Below, one piece after another: positions 35,701 through 42,780 of a DNA stretch of 64,000 nt. Each line of letters starts with the position of its first letter. Within the stretch, counting starts at the first letter, position 1. The stretch comes from Coprobacillus cateniformis (GTDB lineage Bacteria > Bacillota_I > Bacilli_A > Erysipelotrichales > Coprobacillaceae): positions 372,001 through 436,000 of the forward strand of contig NZ_WSNW01000001.1 in NCBI RefSeq assembly GCF_009767585.1, given 5' to 3'. Under the pieces are notes generated by a model, which worked only from the letters and a program-made list of their open reading frames with translations, was not told where the DNA came from and did no database searches. The translations under genes and the position numbers were made by a program.

Positions 35701-35915
35701 CTTTGAATAATTTCTCCATCGTGTGAAATTTTCATCGATATAATAATACGTTCATTATGATCATTCATTCTTGCATTAATACGATAACAGCCATTATCCT
35801 CATCTAAAGAAATTGTCATTCTTTCTAATTGAGATTGAATATCTATAAATCTCCCATAACGATATTCTTTTTCATCATGAATCACCCTTCTAATTTCTTT
35901 ATCTTGAATATGCAT
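32706..35915 (-). CDS. SWIM zinc-finger SNF2-family helicase
   Basis: About 1069 residues. An N-terminal SWIM zinc finger (SSCSCQTHNHCRHMAAIL, C-x-C-x5-C-x-H near residue 74-84) precedes a long middle region. A C-terminal SWI2/SNF2 ATPase follows with DDMGLGKTLQ (Walker A), VLDEAQYIKN (DEAQ box), LTGTPIENSL and RAHRIGQ (motif VI). It is the RapA/HepA-like bacterial SNF2 type, which remodels protein-DNA or RNA polymerase complexes. The ATG at 35915 follows GGAGGGG; the frame opens at 35933. Monocistronic, with its own terminator. Confidence 0.92.
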   Translation of the reverse strand: MHIQDKEIRRVIHDEKEYRYGRFIDIQSQLERMTISLDEDNGCYRINARMNDHNERIIISMKISHDGEIIQSSCSCQTHNHCRHMAAILFYLRKLTISSFPYFYEQNGEDNKVLKLKQIEQQRQERILSKKQHDSLDLIQLYKDQLLRESLIPLSSQQYQLKIFVQRRKEKLIIALKVVNENQSFVVKNIETFLNAIVHHESIKYGKTFEFIHSESAFDDNSLEILNFIKECFLKNQFLQKGLMKALIVSDEHIDAFYDLMSSLPSSYCDIGFDKREYRIPIEISSKEESYILDLKDYQEFNQVMMTSKYMYTLEDDIMYKYDFHEPEKLIAFLRKLLESRGGLYISKEMLTDFYKYILVDLLDDIDLDTHLFDEYRQENMINLYGDMSKDDQICIQLEYIYDDGIMYGFDEDNQHKSKEADLIENYLKPYIEDIDDHVIYLQYDHEFAYQFMKESLPYLSTYCQVYVTDALKGFSTSQDMHIQVGVNMSHGLLSIHIDSVDVDKNELIDILKAYKKKRKFYKLKNGKIVSLENKEFKELDELTTSLQLKSQDIVNGNIEVPTYRLFELDQMMNHESVIDYTRGEEFDQWMKRLETSSQDYQVPTPYQNILREYQVEGYQWLRLMEHYGFGGILADDMGLGKTLQMIVYLESMKDQDTHLVITPASLLLNWQDEIEKFSASLRVLCIYGQKAHRDELIEKLDQYDVVITSYDYLRRDIDMYENKNLHTIVLDEAQYIKNPKTRNAICVKRLKAKQRFALTGTPIENSLAELWSIFDFLMPYYLYHYAYFLENFEKPIVKEHDEDKQLKLKEMISPFVLRRNKKDVLTELPDKIEQTLYLRFNEEEEKLYLGNLVQVNKSLQEKLDIHQLGRIDILAMLTRLRQLCQDSRLLYETVEEPSSKLKGCMELIHSLKENHKKILLFSSFTSVLHLIEEQCHKEHISYYLLDGSISKEKRKKMVDAFQKDETTLFLISLKAGGAGLNLTSAQAVIHFDPWWNMSAKNQATDRAHRIGQKEAVQVFSLIMKNSIEEKIMDLQNQKKNLADTFVEGNEGMISTMSIDDMKALFEIS

Positions 35916-36004
35916 TTTGTCCCCTCCAATCAATTATTTTATTATATCATAAATATTTTACATTGTAGAGTCGGTTTATTTTGTTTTTTATATTTTCGAA
36001 AAAA

Positions 36005-36034
36005 AATGTAGAAAAAAACAGCCCTTATGGCTGT
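36005..36034 (-). terminator. terminator after the second XRE gene
   Basis: ACAGCC (36018-36023), CTTAT loop and GGCTGT (36029-36034), with TTTTTTTCTAC on the minus strand, directly behind the stop codon. Confidence 0.85.
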
Positions 36035-36035
36035 A

Positions 36036-36236
36036 CTAATCCCTTATAACTCTGACAATATCTTGAATTTCACAATCTAATATCATACATAAATCCACGA
36101 TAGTATTTAAAGTCACACTTTTATTTTTACGCAATGCATCTAACGTTCCTCTACTAACATCATAATCATTAATTAATTGGTATTGTGATATGCCCTTTTT
36201 CTCTAAAGTTTCAAAAAATGGTTCAAAAGTAATCAT
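36036..36236 (-). CDS. small XRE/Cro-type repressor
   Basis: 66 residues, one helix-turn-helix domain (YQLINDYDVSRGTLDALRKNKSVTLNTIVDLCMILDCEIQDIV). A paralogue of the protein at 30345-30548. The preferred ATG at 36236 follows GAGAGGAG; a GTG at 36245 is possible. It is divergent from a 62-codon gene, and a perfect 24-bp palindrome sits in that promoter between them, which makes it the probable repressor of both. Confidence 0.85.
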   Translation of the reverse strand: MITFEPFFETLEKKGISQYQLINDYDVSRGTLDALRKNKSVTLNTIVDLCMILDCEIQDIVRVIRD

Positions 36237-36285
36237 GAAAACCACTCCTCTCTTTTCTTATTATAAAGTGATATTCTTCACAATA

Positions 36286-36309
36286 ATATTGCCGAATATT
36301 CGGCAATAT
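36286..36309. promoter_or_regulatory. perfect 24-bp palindromic operator
   Basis: ATATTGCCGAAT followed directly by its reverse complement. It covers the -35 hexamer and part of the spacer of the plus-strand promoter at 36289-36317. Probably the binding site of the adjacent XRE repressor. Confidence 0.75.
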
Positions 36310-36317
36310 ATTATAAT
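36289..36317 (+). promoter_or_regulatory. promoter of the 62-aa gene
   Basis: TTGCCG (36289-36294), 17-bp spacer, TATAAT (36312-36317), about 40 bases before the start codon and overlapped by the palindromic operator. Confidence 0.7.
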
Positions 36318-36363
36318 AATGATAAGAGTTAGGTATACTATATCAAAAAGCGAGGTATACAAA

Positions 36364-36552
36364 ATGGAAAAAGAAAAGACATTATTAGATGAAACCTTAC
36401 AGCACTTATCACAAGCTATTGATATGATAGATATGATGTCTGTTGCTTGTACAACTTTGGATAAATCTGATATGATTGGTCCATTAGAAATTCTAAAAAG
36501 AGATTTACAATCCTTATATTTTAAAATTGATCAGCATATTTATCCACAATAA
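36364..36552 (+). CDS. small hypothetical protein under XRE control
   Basis: 62 residues, predicted helical and acidic (EKEKTLLDETLQHLSQAIDMIDMMSVACTTLDKSDMIGPLEILKRDLQSLYF). Family not recognised. The ATG at 36364 follows a GAGG-type site after AAAAGCGAGG; the open frame begins further upstream but would cross the promoter. Divergent from the XRE repressor and closed by a terminator. A toxin-antitoxin or small regulator role is possible but unsupported. Confidence 0.65.
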   Translation: MEKEKTLLDETLQHLSQAIDMIDMMSVACTTLDKSDMIGPLEILKRDLQSLYFKIDQHIYPQ

Positions 36553-36577
36553 AAAGGAGTTTAATAAACTCCTTTTT
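36551..36577. terminator. bidirectional terminator
   Basis: AAAAAGGAGTTT/AAACTCCTTTTT with a three-base loop serves both the 62-aa gene (plus) and the ldh gene (minus), which converge here. Confidence 0.85.
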
Positions 36578-37520
36578 AAATATCTAAACTTTTTAAAACC
36601 TGTTTTAATGCATGGGCACTCTCTAAGAGTTTTTGCTTTTCCTCGTTATCCAAATAAATATCAACAACCATTTCAACTCCCTTGTTCCCAACAACGGTTG
36701 GAATACTTAAACAAAGATCACTTAAACCAAATTCACCTTGCATCAAACTTGAAATAGGCAACACAGCATGTTCATTTTTAACAATTGCTTCAGCAATTCG
36801 TTTCACTGCTACAGCAACACCATAATATGTTGCACCTTTTCTTTCAATAATATGATAAGCACTATCACGTACTTCCTGATAAAGCCTATTCATAGCTTCC
36901 TGATGCTGAAAATGGCCTCGTAATTCACAAAAATGATTAATATGAATTCCTGCAACTTGTGCACCTGACCAAACTGCTAATTCACTGTCTCCATGCTCAC
37001 CAATAACATAAGCATGAATATTACGACTGTCTACTTGAAGATGCTCACCTAATACATGTTTCAATCTAGCAGTATCAAGAACAGTTCCAGATCCGATCAC
37101 ACGATTTGCTGGAAATCCAGATAACTTTAATGTTACATATGTGAGAATATCTACTGGATTAGAAACAATTAATAAAATTCCTTCACAATTTCTTTCCTTA
37201 ATTTCTGGAATAATACTTTTAAATATTGAAACATTTTTCTTCACCAAATCTAATCTTGTCTCATTTGGTTTTTGATTCGCACCTGCTGTAATGACAATTA
37301 ACCCTGCATCAACAATATCATCATAATTTCCAGCATATATCTTAACTGGTGTTGAATAAGCACTTCCATGGCTTAAATCCATAGCTTCACCAACAGCTTT
37401 TTCATGATTTGCATCTATCAAAACCATTTCAGAAAATAATCCACTTTGTATTAAACTAAAAGCTGACGTTGCACCAACAAACCCACAACCAATGACTGCT
37501 ACTTTTTGCATATTGACCAT
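36576..37520 (-). CDS. ldh: L-lactate dehydrogenase
   Basis: 314 residues of the NAD-dependent lactate/malate dehydrogenase family. The N-terminal dinucleotide fold is IGCGFVGATSAFSLIQSG, substrate binding includes NETRLDLV (Arg of the NETR motif) and VSNPVDILTYV, and the catalytic His is in VIGEHGDSELAVW. The residue at the substrate-specificity position, Gln in GANQKPNETR, indicates lactate rather than malate. It regenerates NAD during fermentation. ATG follows GGAGG by nine bases, and a promoter at 37546-37573 makes it monocistronic. Confidence 0.95.
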   Translation of the reverse strand: MVNMQKVAVIGCGFVGATSAFSLIQSGLFSEMVLIDANHEKAVGEAMDLSHGSAYSTPVKIYAGNYDDIVDAGLIVITAGANQKPNETRLDLVKKNVSIFKSIIPEIKERNCEGILLIVSNPVDILTYVTLKLSGFPANRVIGSGTVLDTARLKHVLGEHLQVDSRNIHAYVIGEHGDSELAVWSGAQVAGIHINHFCELRGHFQHQEAMNRLYQEVRDSAYHIIERKGATYYGVAVAVKRIAEAIVKNEHAVLPISSLMQGEFGLSDLCLSIPTVVGNKGVEMVVDIYLDNEEKQKLLESAHALKQVLKSLDI

Positions 37521-37971
37521 TGCAACATACCTCCTTTTTCTTAACAGTATAATAAGATATAGAAATCTTTCAAATCATATGCATTTTTATTTTTTGACTT
37601 CTCTTTGCAATGATTATTCTTATTCTTTCATCACTGTCTAGAATTGATTGGAAAAGATGTATTTCATCTATAATCGTCAATCTAGAAGAAAAAAATAATA
37701 AAATTTTTAAATTCTTTTTTTACTATAACAATATCTTTCAAGACAAACCATCAAAGTTCCCATCATACTCCCATAATGGACATTCAGATTGAGAGAATAA
37801 CAAAATGTCATATTTTTAATAGCACAATATTTCATCACTCTTGTATGTATTTTTCCCTTCAATTTTTCTCATAAAGTTAACCAATCAAAAGAAATCATAT
37901 CCTGTATATCATTATGAATATTTCAGTGATGATGAGTTCTATCATTAAAATTAATAGAGAAAACATCCAGT
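37521..37971. other. intergenic region between ldh and the GyrI-like gene
   Basis: About 450 bases without a supported gene. The ldh promoter is at 37546-37573 and a terminator for the GyrI-like gene is at 37957-37993. The short plus-strand ORF at 37610-37792 has no ribosome binding site and no coding character. Otherwise nothing seen. Confidence 0.6.
37546..37573 (-). promoter_or_regulatory. ldh promoter
   Basis: TTGAAA (37568-37573), 16-bp spacer and TATACT (37546-37551) on the minus strand, about 25 bases before the start codon. Confidence 0.6.
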
Positions 37972-37993
37972 TTATTTTTTTCTCACTGGATGT
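37957..37993 (-). terminator. terminator after the GyrI-like gene
   Basis: ACATCCAGT (37963-37971) pairs with ACTGGATGT (37985-37993); TTTTCTCTATT follows on the minus strand. The hairpin includes the end of the coding region. Confidence 0.75.
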
Positions 37994-38613
37994 CTAATGA
38001 CTGTTTTTAAATTTTCTGGTTTGCAGCGCCTAGGATCACTCAAATAGATTTCATGATGATAACGATGATTATTGATATCACATATATAATTGTGCTCTTT
38101 CATATATTGATTCATTTTCGCCACACTTTCAGGTTCATCATCATATGAACCTTTATGCATGATTTGAACACATTGTCCTTCTTCATATACAAAATACTGA
38201 GCCAAACTAACATCAATTTCTGGTTTTTTAATAGCAACTTCTTTTTTGACTTGTTCAAAATATTCAGGTGTAACAAATTCAGGTAAGCGAATCATTGACT
38301 TCCAATAAAACTTATCTTTATCAACAATACGTTTACCATCAAAATATTCATCATCTCCCCACCATAAGCCTTCTAATGGTGGAACAACATAATCAAAATA
38401 ACCAACTGGCTGATTCTTTCCCATTTTACTCATTTTTATTGCATATGAAATTGCATAAAGTATACCAACTGCTGCTTGATATTCTTTTGATGTATTTGGA
38501 TTTCCTTTTCCCTCCACCATCACATAAGCTATTGGTGGAACATCAATAAATGTAGGTATGCCCTTAGGCATATATAAATCTTTATATTCTTTTTTATAAT
38601 CTAATTTAACCAT
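37972..38613 (-). CDS. GyrI-like small-molecule-binding domain protein
   Basis: About 213 residues from the ATG at 38613, which has TTGGAGTG upstream and overlaps the previous stop by eight bases. The body (PPIAYVMVEGKGNPNTSKEYQAAVGILYAISYAIKMSKMG, PLEGLWW, QIMHKGSYDDEPESVAKMNQYMKEHNY, HHEIYLSDPRRCKPENLKTVIRHPV) is the stand-alone GyrI-like family common in Firmicutes. The aromatic and Glu residues form a ligand pocket in relatives (hydrolase- or drug-binding). Coupled to the acetyltransferase gene upstream. Confidence 0.85.
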   Translation of the reverse strand: MVKLDYKKEYKDLYMPKGIPTFIDVPPIAYVMVEGKGNPNTSKEYQAAVGILYAISYAIKMSKMGKNQPVGYFDYVVPPLEGLWWGDDEYFDGKRIVDKDKFYWKSMIRLPEFVTPEYFEQVKKEVAIKKPEIDVSLAQYFVYEEGQCVQIMHKGSYDDEPESVAKMNQYMKEHNYICDINNHRYHHEIYLSDPRRCKPENLKTVIRHPVRKK

Positions 38614-39349
38614 GAAGTTCACTCCAAGTCTTTTCAAATCTTTTTATTGATTGAACTTCTCTTGTCATAAATTTTTTATTAAAGAACAGGCTGTAAGTTG
38701 TTAATGGGGTAGGAGCGTTTTGCGCCTGTTCAAGAGTTTCTATATGTTTTAATTGAAGTGGAATATCTTGTTCTTTGCAATAGTCTTTAAGCATTTGAAC
38801 ATATTTAACACAAAATGGACATTGATGAGTATAATAAAGAACCAAACCATCATCAACCATTTCCGGTACTGCAAATATTGGTTCTTTCGCATCATCACTT
38901 AACGAACAGAACATCAATTCATAAATACCATTCCATGTTCCAACACTCTTAAATCCATGTTTCACTAAGAAATGATAATCCATAAGATAAGACAATTTCT
39001 TTTGTGAAGAAAGGATAACTAACCCTTTCTTACCTAATTCTATACTTTTCTGCTTACAACTGTTTAACAACTGTAAAGCATAACCTTGTCCCTGAAATTT
39101 ACCCGCAACCCAAAGACAATCAATATACATAAGATTTTCACCTTGAATAGGAACCCATGCATATTCTAGTGGTAAATACTCAATAAAACATTTTCCTCTC
39201 ACATTCATTTTCGTAAAGATTAAACCATTATTCATCTGTTCTTTTAACCAAGTTTTTTTAGAATGAACTTGTGGATCTTTCTCACTTGCAATGGCACAAC
39301 AAATATGTTCCTTTTTAATATTTTCTGGTGTTAGTGTAATCATTTCCAT
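38606..39349 (-). CDS. YoaP-like GNAT acetyltransferase
   Basis: About 247 residues from the ATG at 39349 after AGAAGG; the frame opens at 39376. The N-terminal half is a GNAT fold (NLMYIDCLWVAGKFQGQGYALQLLNSC, the acetyl-CoA loop Q-G-x-G-x-A). The C-terminal half is the YoaP domain with a CPFC pair (HQCPFCVKYVQMLKDYC), a thioredoxin-like CxxC motif. Substrate unknown. Probably in one operon with the GyrI-like gene and possibly with the WYL regulator upstream, although a strong hairpin intervenes. Confidence 0.85.
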   Translation of the reverse strand: MEMITLTPENIKKEHICCAIASEKDPQVHSKKTWLKEQMNNGLIFTKMNVRGKCFIEYLPLEYAWVPIQGENLMYIDCLWVAGKFQGQGYALQLLNSCKQKSIELGKKGLVILSSQKKLSYLMDYHFLVKHGFKSVGTWNGIYELMFCSLSDDAKEPIFAVPEMVDDGLVLYYTHQCPFCVKYVQMLKDYCKEQDIPLQLKHIETLEQAQNAPTPLTTYSLFFNKKFMTREVQSIKRFEKTWSELHG

Positions 39350-39379
39350 ACTATACCTTCTTTCTGCTTCCATCATAAC

Positions 39380-39414
39380 ATAACTAACCTGACAACATAT
39401 GTCAGGTTAGTTAT
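39380..39414 (-). terminator. 15-bp inverted repeat after the WYL regulator
   Basis: A perfect 15-bp stem (ATAACTAACCTGACA and its complement) around a five-base loop. It spans the stop codon of the WYL gene. No long T-run follows, so it may act as a factor-dependent terminator or as an operator for the downstream pair. Confidence 0.55.
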
Positions 39415-40309
39415 AAATATTAAGAATATCTTGTATTTCTTTCACATATTCTTGTTTTAATTCTAAAGGTTCAATAATCTCTATACCTTTGCCAAAAGAT
39501 AATAGAAAAGATAAAAGCCATTGATGATTAGGTACACTTGTTTTTACCAAATAACCATTGTTATCTTCTGTTATATCATGATATGGGAATTCATCATAGA
39601 CAAAACTACCTAGATACTTTTGAAATTTAAGAATAACATCTATTTTTTTAACATCTTCATGGTATTCTAAAACTTGAGGAATGTTAGTCAGTTTGTGTAA
39701 GTCAAAATAATCTTCATGTAAACAAATTTCATTCATTCGTGACAACTTATAAGTTCTATAAACATCTTTATCTGACTGATATGCCTGTAAATACCACGCA
39801 TTGGCTTTAAAGAATATTTTAATAGGAAAAACTGTTCTATAACTCTTATCACCATGTGCATTGATATATTCAAAAGATATAATTTGATGTTTAAAAATCA
39901 CTGTTTTCAAAAGATTGAATTTATCATTCATTTCTTTATTTTGATGCCATGATGTAAAATCCACCTCTATCCAATCATGACTCTCTTTTTGAAAGATATT
40001 TTTCATACGTTGAAATAAATCACTATATTCATCTAGTTGTAAAGAAGATAGACTTTGTAAAGCCAATAAGATTTGTTCTTGTTCATGATTGTCTAATAAT
40101 GTTTTATCTAAAACATAGGATTTATCTAATGAAACGCCTCCTTTACTCCCTTGTTTTGTAATAATAGGAATTCCAGCAACCAGTAGGCGATCTAAATCAC
40201 GATATATTGTACGTACAGAAACTTCAAAATACTCTGCTAATTCATTTGCAGTTGTTTCTTTTTTATCAATTAAATAATATAATATTTCAAATAATCTTCC
40301 TTTTGCCAT
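39407..40309 (-). CDS. HTH and WYL-domain transcriptional regulator (YafY type)
   Basis: 300 residues. N-terminal winged HTH (GRLFEILYYLIDKKETTANELAEYFEVSVRTIYRDLDRLLVAGIPI) is followed by a WYL domain (about 135-220: ISFEYINAHGDKSYRTVFPIKIFFKANAWYLQAYQSDKDVYRTYKLSRMNEI) and a WCX-like C-terminus. WYL domains bind ligands, often nucleic acids. It probably regulates the downstream acetyltransferase/GyrI-like genes or itself. Confidence 0.9.
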   Translation of the reverse strand: MAKGRLFEILYYLIDKKETTANELAEYFEVSVRTIYRDLDRLLVAGIPIITKQGSKGGVSLDKSYVLDKTLLDNHEQEQILLALQSLSSLQLDEYSDLFQRMKNIFQKESHDWIEVDFTSWHQNKEMNDKFNLLKTVIFKHQIISFEYINAHGDKSYRTVFPIKIFFKANAWYLQAYQSDKDVYRTYKLSRMNEICLHEDYFDLHKLTNIPQVLEYHEDVKKIDVILKFQKYLGSFVYDEFPYHDITEDNNGYLVKTSVPNHQWLLSFLLSFGKGIEIIEPLELKQEYVKEIQDILNIYN

Positions 40310-40409
40310 GATTTCACCTTCTCTTTATTATCATAACAAAATAAAATGAGAATTGAAAATAAAAAAGACTTAATCATTCTTTTGAACAATTAAATCTTAC
40401 TATTCTTTA

Positions 40410-41156
40410 TTATTTTAAAATTTCATTTACTTTTGCCTGAATTGCATCATAATCATATCCAGCTTTAATCAGTTTATTTCTACGTTCTGTTCCATTTCCC
40501 CATTTTCCAGCTATAACCTCTTTTGCAAGTTCTGTTGTTGTTTTGGGATTAGATATTAATTTATTGACTTCTGATTGAACATCATGATAGTTATAACCTG
40601 CTTTTTCAAGTTTTTGCTTACGTTCTTGACCATTTCCCCATAGTCCAGCAATAATTTCTTTTGCAATTTCAAAAATTGATTTATGAGATTGAACTGGATT
40701 TTGGGAATAATCAATATATTTATCAAATAAGCCTTGTTTTGTCCATTTACGCTCTTTAAGTTTTCTGGTATTAGAATACCCACTTCCCTTAATAAATGTG
40801 CACTGGATACCATCTTCCCAAATAGGACTAGATTCAACACATACACCATTTCCTATATGAATTCCAATATGTCCTTCCATCCAAACTAGTGCTCCTAAAG
40901 GTAATTTATGAAAGTTTGTAGAAACCTTTGAACATTGCTTAATCATTGTATTTGCGTTGATATCTAGAACCTGATTGGAAGCATATTTCCCTTTCTCAGG
41001 ATATCCCCATAAAATTCCTTTAATTAATCCTGAACAATCACAAAGTAAATAATTCCCATTATAACTATTCATAAACTTACCCCATCCATACAATGTAGGA
41101 ACTTTCTCAACTTGTATAGCTTTTGTAATAAAATCTTGTACTTTCATTTTTACCAT
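40410..41156 (-). CDS. phage endolysin: NlpC/P60 domain plus two Cpl-7 (CW_7) repeats
   Basis: 248 residues. An N-terminal NlpC/P60-like peptidase (catalytic Cys41 in LLCDCSGLIKG, His about 96 in EGHIGIHIGNG) is joined to two CW_7 cell-wall binding repeats (IAKEIIAGLWGNGQERKQKLEKAGYNYHDVQSEV and LAKEVIAGKWGNGTERRNKLIKAGYDYDAIQAKV). It degrades host peptidoglycan peptides at the end of the lytic phase or tailocin release. It follows the holin gene. The GGAGGAAAATATT site fits the first ATG. Confidence 0.92.
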   Translation of the reverse strand: MVKMKVQDFITKAIQVEKVPTLYGWGKFMNSYNGNYLLCDCSGLIKGILWGYPEKGKYASNQVLDINANTMIKQCSKVSTNFHKLPLGALVWMEGHIGIHIGNGVCVESSPIWEDGIQCTFIKGSGYSNTRKLKERKWTKQGLFDKYIDYSQNPVQSHKSIFEIAKEIIAGLWGNGQERKQKLEKAGYNYHDVQSEVNKLISNPKTTTELAKEVIAGKWGNGTERRNKLIKAGYDYDAIQAKVNEILK

Positions 41157-41197
41157 AATATTTTCCTCCTTAATTAAGATTAGTCATACATCGCATC

Positions 41198-41599
41198 TTA
41201 TTTTTCAACTTCATTTAATTGCTGTAATGCATTTTTAAGTTTATCTGGAATAGGTAATCCCAAATGAGAAACATTTTCTAATAAAGAGATTCCTTCATTT
41301 GCTATGTAGAAATAACAAACTAAAGTTCGAAATACAGCAGTTCCTGAATTAATCATTCTGTCTAGTAAAACTGCAATAATAAGAACAACCAAAATCATGC
41401 ACTTTTTTATCAAACCTCTGAATCCGATTTGTGAATTTAAAGTTTTTTGTATATAAGCCCACATCATGCCAGTTGCATAGTCAAGAACCATAAAGGCAAC
41501 AAGTACAATTAAAGCTATATCCCATCCTCCAAACAAATAAGTAAAAAATGTAGCAATGACTGCTACAATGCTATTGAAAACTTTTTCCATTTTCTTCAT
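41198..41599 (-). CDS. phage holin (toxin-secretion/lysis holin family)
   Basis: About 133 residues with three to four transmembrane helices; VAFMVLDYATGMMWAYIQKTLNSQIGFRGLIKKCMIL is the signature of the phi-U53/TcdE-like holin family (LDxxTG ... SxxGxxGlxrK). It forms membrane holes that release or trigger the endolysin. The start at 41599 follows AAGGTGAGG; the frame opens at 41635. Confidence 0.9.
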   Translation of the reverse strand: MKKMEKVFNSIVAVIATFFTYLFGGWDIALIVLVAFMVLDYATGMMWAYIQKTLNSQIGFRGLIKKCMILVVLIIAVLLDRMINSGTAVFRTLVCYFYIANEGISLLENVSHLGLPIPDKLKNALQQLNEVEK

Positions 41600-41653
41600 T
41601 TTCCTCACCTTCAATTTTTTATATATAAAAAGCACTCTATGAGTGCATGAGAA

Positions 41654-42040
41654 CTAATCAAACATATCAACATTAAATACACAGTTGTATCTATATCTAT
41701 ACCCTTCTGGATTACCTACAGCTGTGACTGCTCGCAAATCCCCGTTTTCCATAATTTCCAGATACATTGCTGTTGCTGCTCCATTGATGGATGTACATAT
41801 CCCATCGTTTAATCGTACTGTTTTTTTGATTAAATGTTTAAGTTGCTCTGGAAATTTTCCAATAATATAATAATCGGCACCGTGATGACTATTATCCTGT
41901 AGAGCTAATGTTATTTGCATAAGCCCTAAATATTTATTGTAATATACAGTTCCATTATATGTTACAAATTTTACGGTATCTGGATTGATCAGATTGTATT
42001 TTTCCCATTTAAAACTTTCACTTGTTGGTACAATATACAT
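41654..42040 (-). CDS. short fibre-type cassette ORF, no ribosome binding site
   Basis: 128 residues, beta-rich, ending VDMFD; the pattern VKFVTYNGTVYYNKYLGLMQITLALQDNSHHGADYYIIGKFPEQLK resembles the C-terminal receptor-binding part of phage tail fibres. No Shine-Dalgarno precedes the ATG (upstream is GATAGCAATATAAAAA), so it may be a fibre end that normally needs fusion or reinitiation. Confidence 0.55.
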   Translation of the reverse strand: MYIVPTSESFKWEKYNLINPDTVKFVTYNGTVYYNKYLGLMQITLALQDNSHHGADYYIIGKFPEQLKHLIKKTVRLNDGICTSINGAATAMYLEIMENGDLRAVTAVGNPEGYRYRYNCVFNVDMFD

Positions 42041-42075
42041 TTTTTATATTGCTATCTAAAAGAAAAGAATTGCTA

Positions 42076-42387
42076 TTATAGTGGAATTATAACCATACCA
42101 GCCAATTGAACTGTTGTGCTTGTTGCAGAAGCAGCAACCATTTCACCACTGCTCATAACTCTTATATCAACAATATTATTGTATGTATAGTTATTATTTA
42201 TCTGATAATCAAACTGTGAATCTATTTCAAATGGTAAGAACCCTACAGTCTTCCATTTGTTTAATGAATCGAAAGAAAAATTAACATATACAAACCTTAT
42301 ATATAATATTCCATTTATAATTCTATAATAAATTCCACTCGAAATTGTTATCCATTTCGTATCTTCGTATTTTTGCATTTTTAGCAT
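42076..42387 (-). CDS. short fibre-type cassette ORF, no ribosome binding site
   Basis: 103 residues (MLKMQKYEDTKWITISSGIYYRIINGILYIRFVYVNFSFDSLNKWKTVGFLPFEIDSQFDYQI), ending AGMVIIPL. The architecture of Y-R-x-x-N-G-x-L-Y-I-R and a terminal G-M-V-I-I-P is that of fibre or baseplate C-terminal domains. No recognisable ribosome binding site. It begins 29 bases after the neighbouring cassette stops. Confidence 0.55.
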   Translation of the reverse strand: MLKMQKYEDTKWITISSGIYYRIINGILYIRFVYVNFSFDSLNKWKTVGFLPFEIDSQFDYQINNNYTYNNIVDIRVMSSGEMVAASATSTTVQLAGMVIIPL

Positions 42388-42400
42388 ATGTTTTGCTTAA

Positions 42401-42780
42401 TAGCATTTGTGATAAGTTATTTCCAGCGTCCTATTAAAAACCAATTTGCATCAGCAGACTGACCAGTGTTTAAGCCAACTCGATTGTTAAAATAAAACTT
42501 GCATCCAGATAATTCCCGAGAAGCGGTCGACCATATGTTGGCAGGAGAATAAGTGTAAATGTTTGTAACTCCAATATAATGAATTATCGATGGCGACATT
42601 GGATATTTTACGGTTGCAGACCCTGAATAAGTGTTGTTTTCAGTTACGTTGATTTTTACAGATCCACACATAATTAATGTTCCATCTGGAAACTTTATAT
42701 ATGCTCCATAGTCGTTTCTTCCACTTTCAAAACTGCCTTCTGTCAATAGGGCTAACATAACTTATCACAGTGAATGCTAC
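42401..42780. repeat. inverted repeat flanking the fibre cassette
   Basis: TGTGATAAGTTAT (42408-42420) has its exact complement at 42757-42769. The homology continues outward as TAGCATT, with a three-base gap in one arm, giving about 20 matched bases per arm. The arms enclose a single ORF almost exactly. No target-site duplication or opposite-strand ORF was found. Confidence 0.65.
42417..42758 (-). CDS. inverted-repeat-bounded tail-fibre C-terminal domain
   Basis: 113 residues: GSFESGRNDYGAYIKFPDGTLIMCGSVKINVTENN ... KFYFNNRVGLNTGQSADANWFLIGRWK. The terminal FLIGRW is typical of gp53-like/H-type tail-fibre tips that bind receptors. Both the start codon and the stop codon fall inside arms of a 13-bp inverted repeat (42408-42420 and 42757-42769). 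No Shine-Dalgarno precedes the ATG, so expression may need fusion or reinitiation. Confidence 0.6.
   Translation of the reverse strand: MLALLTEGSFESGRNDYGAYIKFPDGTLIMCGSVKINVTENNTYSGSATVKYPMSPSIIHYIGVTNIYTYSPANIWSTASRELSGCKFYFNNRVGLNTGQSADANWFLIGRWK

Noticed and set aside
36190..36363. Longer N-terminal extension of the 62-aa protein
   Set aside because: It would run through the palindromic operator and promoter; the ATG at 36364 has a suitable site.
37610..37792. A 60-codon plus-strand ORF
   Set aside because: No ribosome binding site, no domain, and low-complexity AT-rich sequence.
42417..42758. A classic shufflon with opposite-strand fibre ends
   Set aside because: No ORF of useful length was found on the other strand of the inverted-repeat segment, so inversion would not offer an alternative fibre end.
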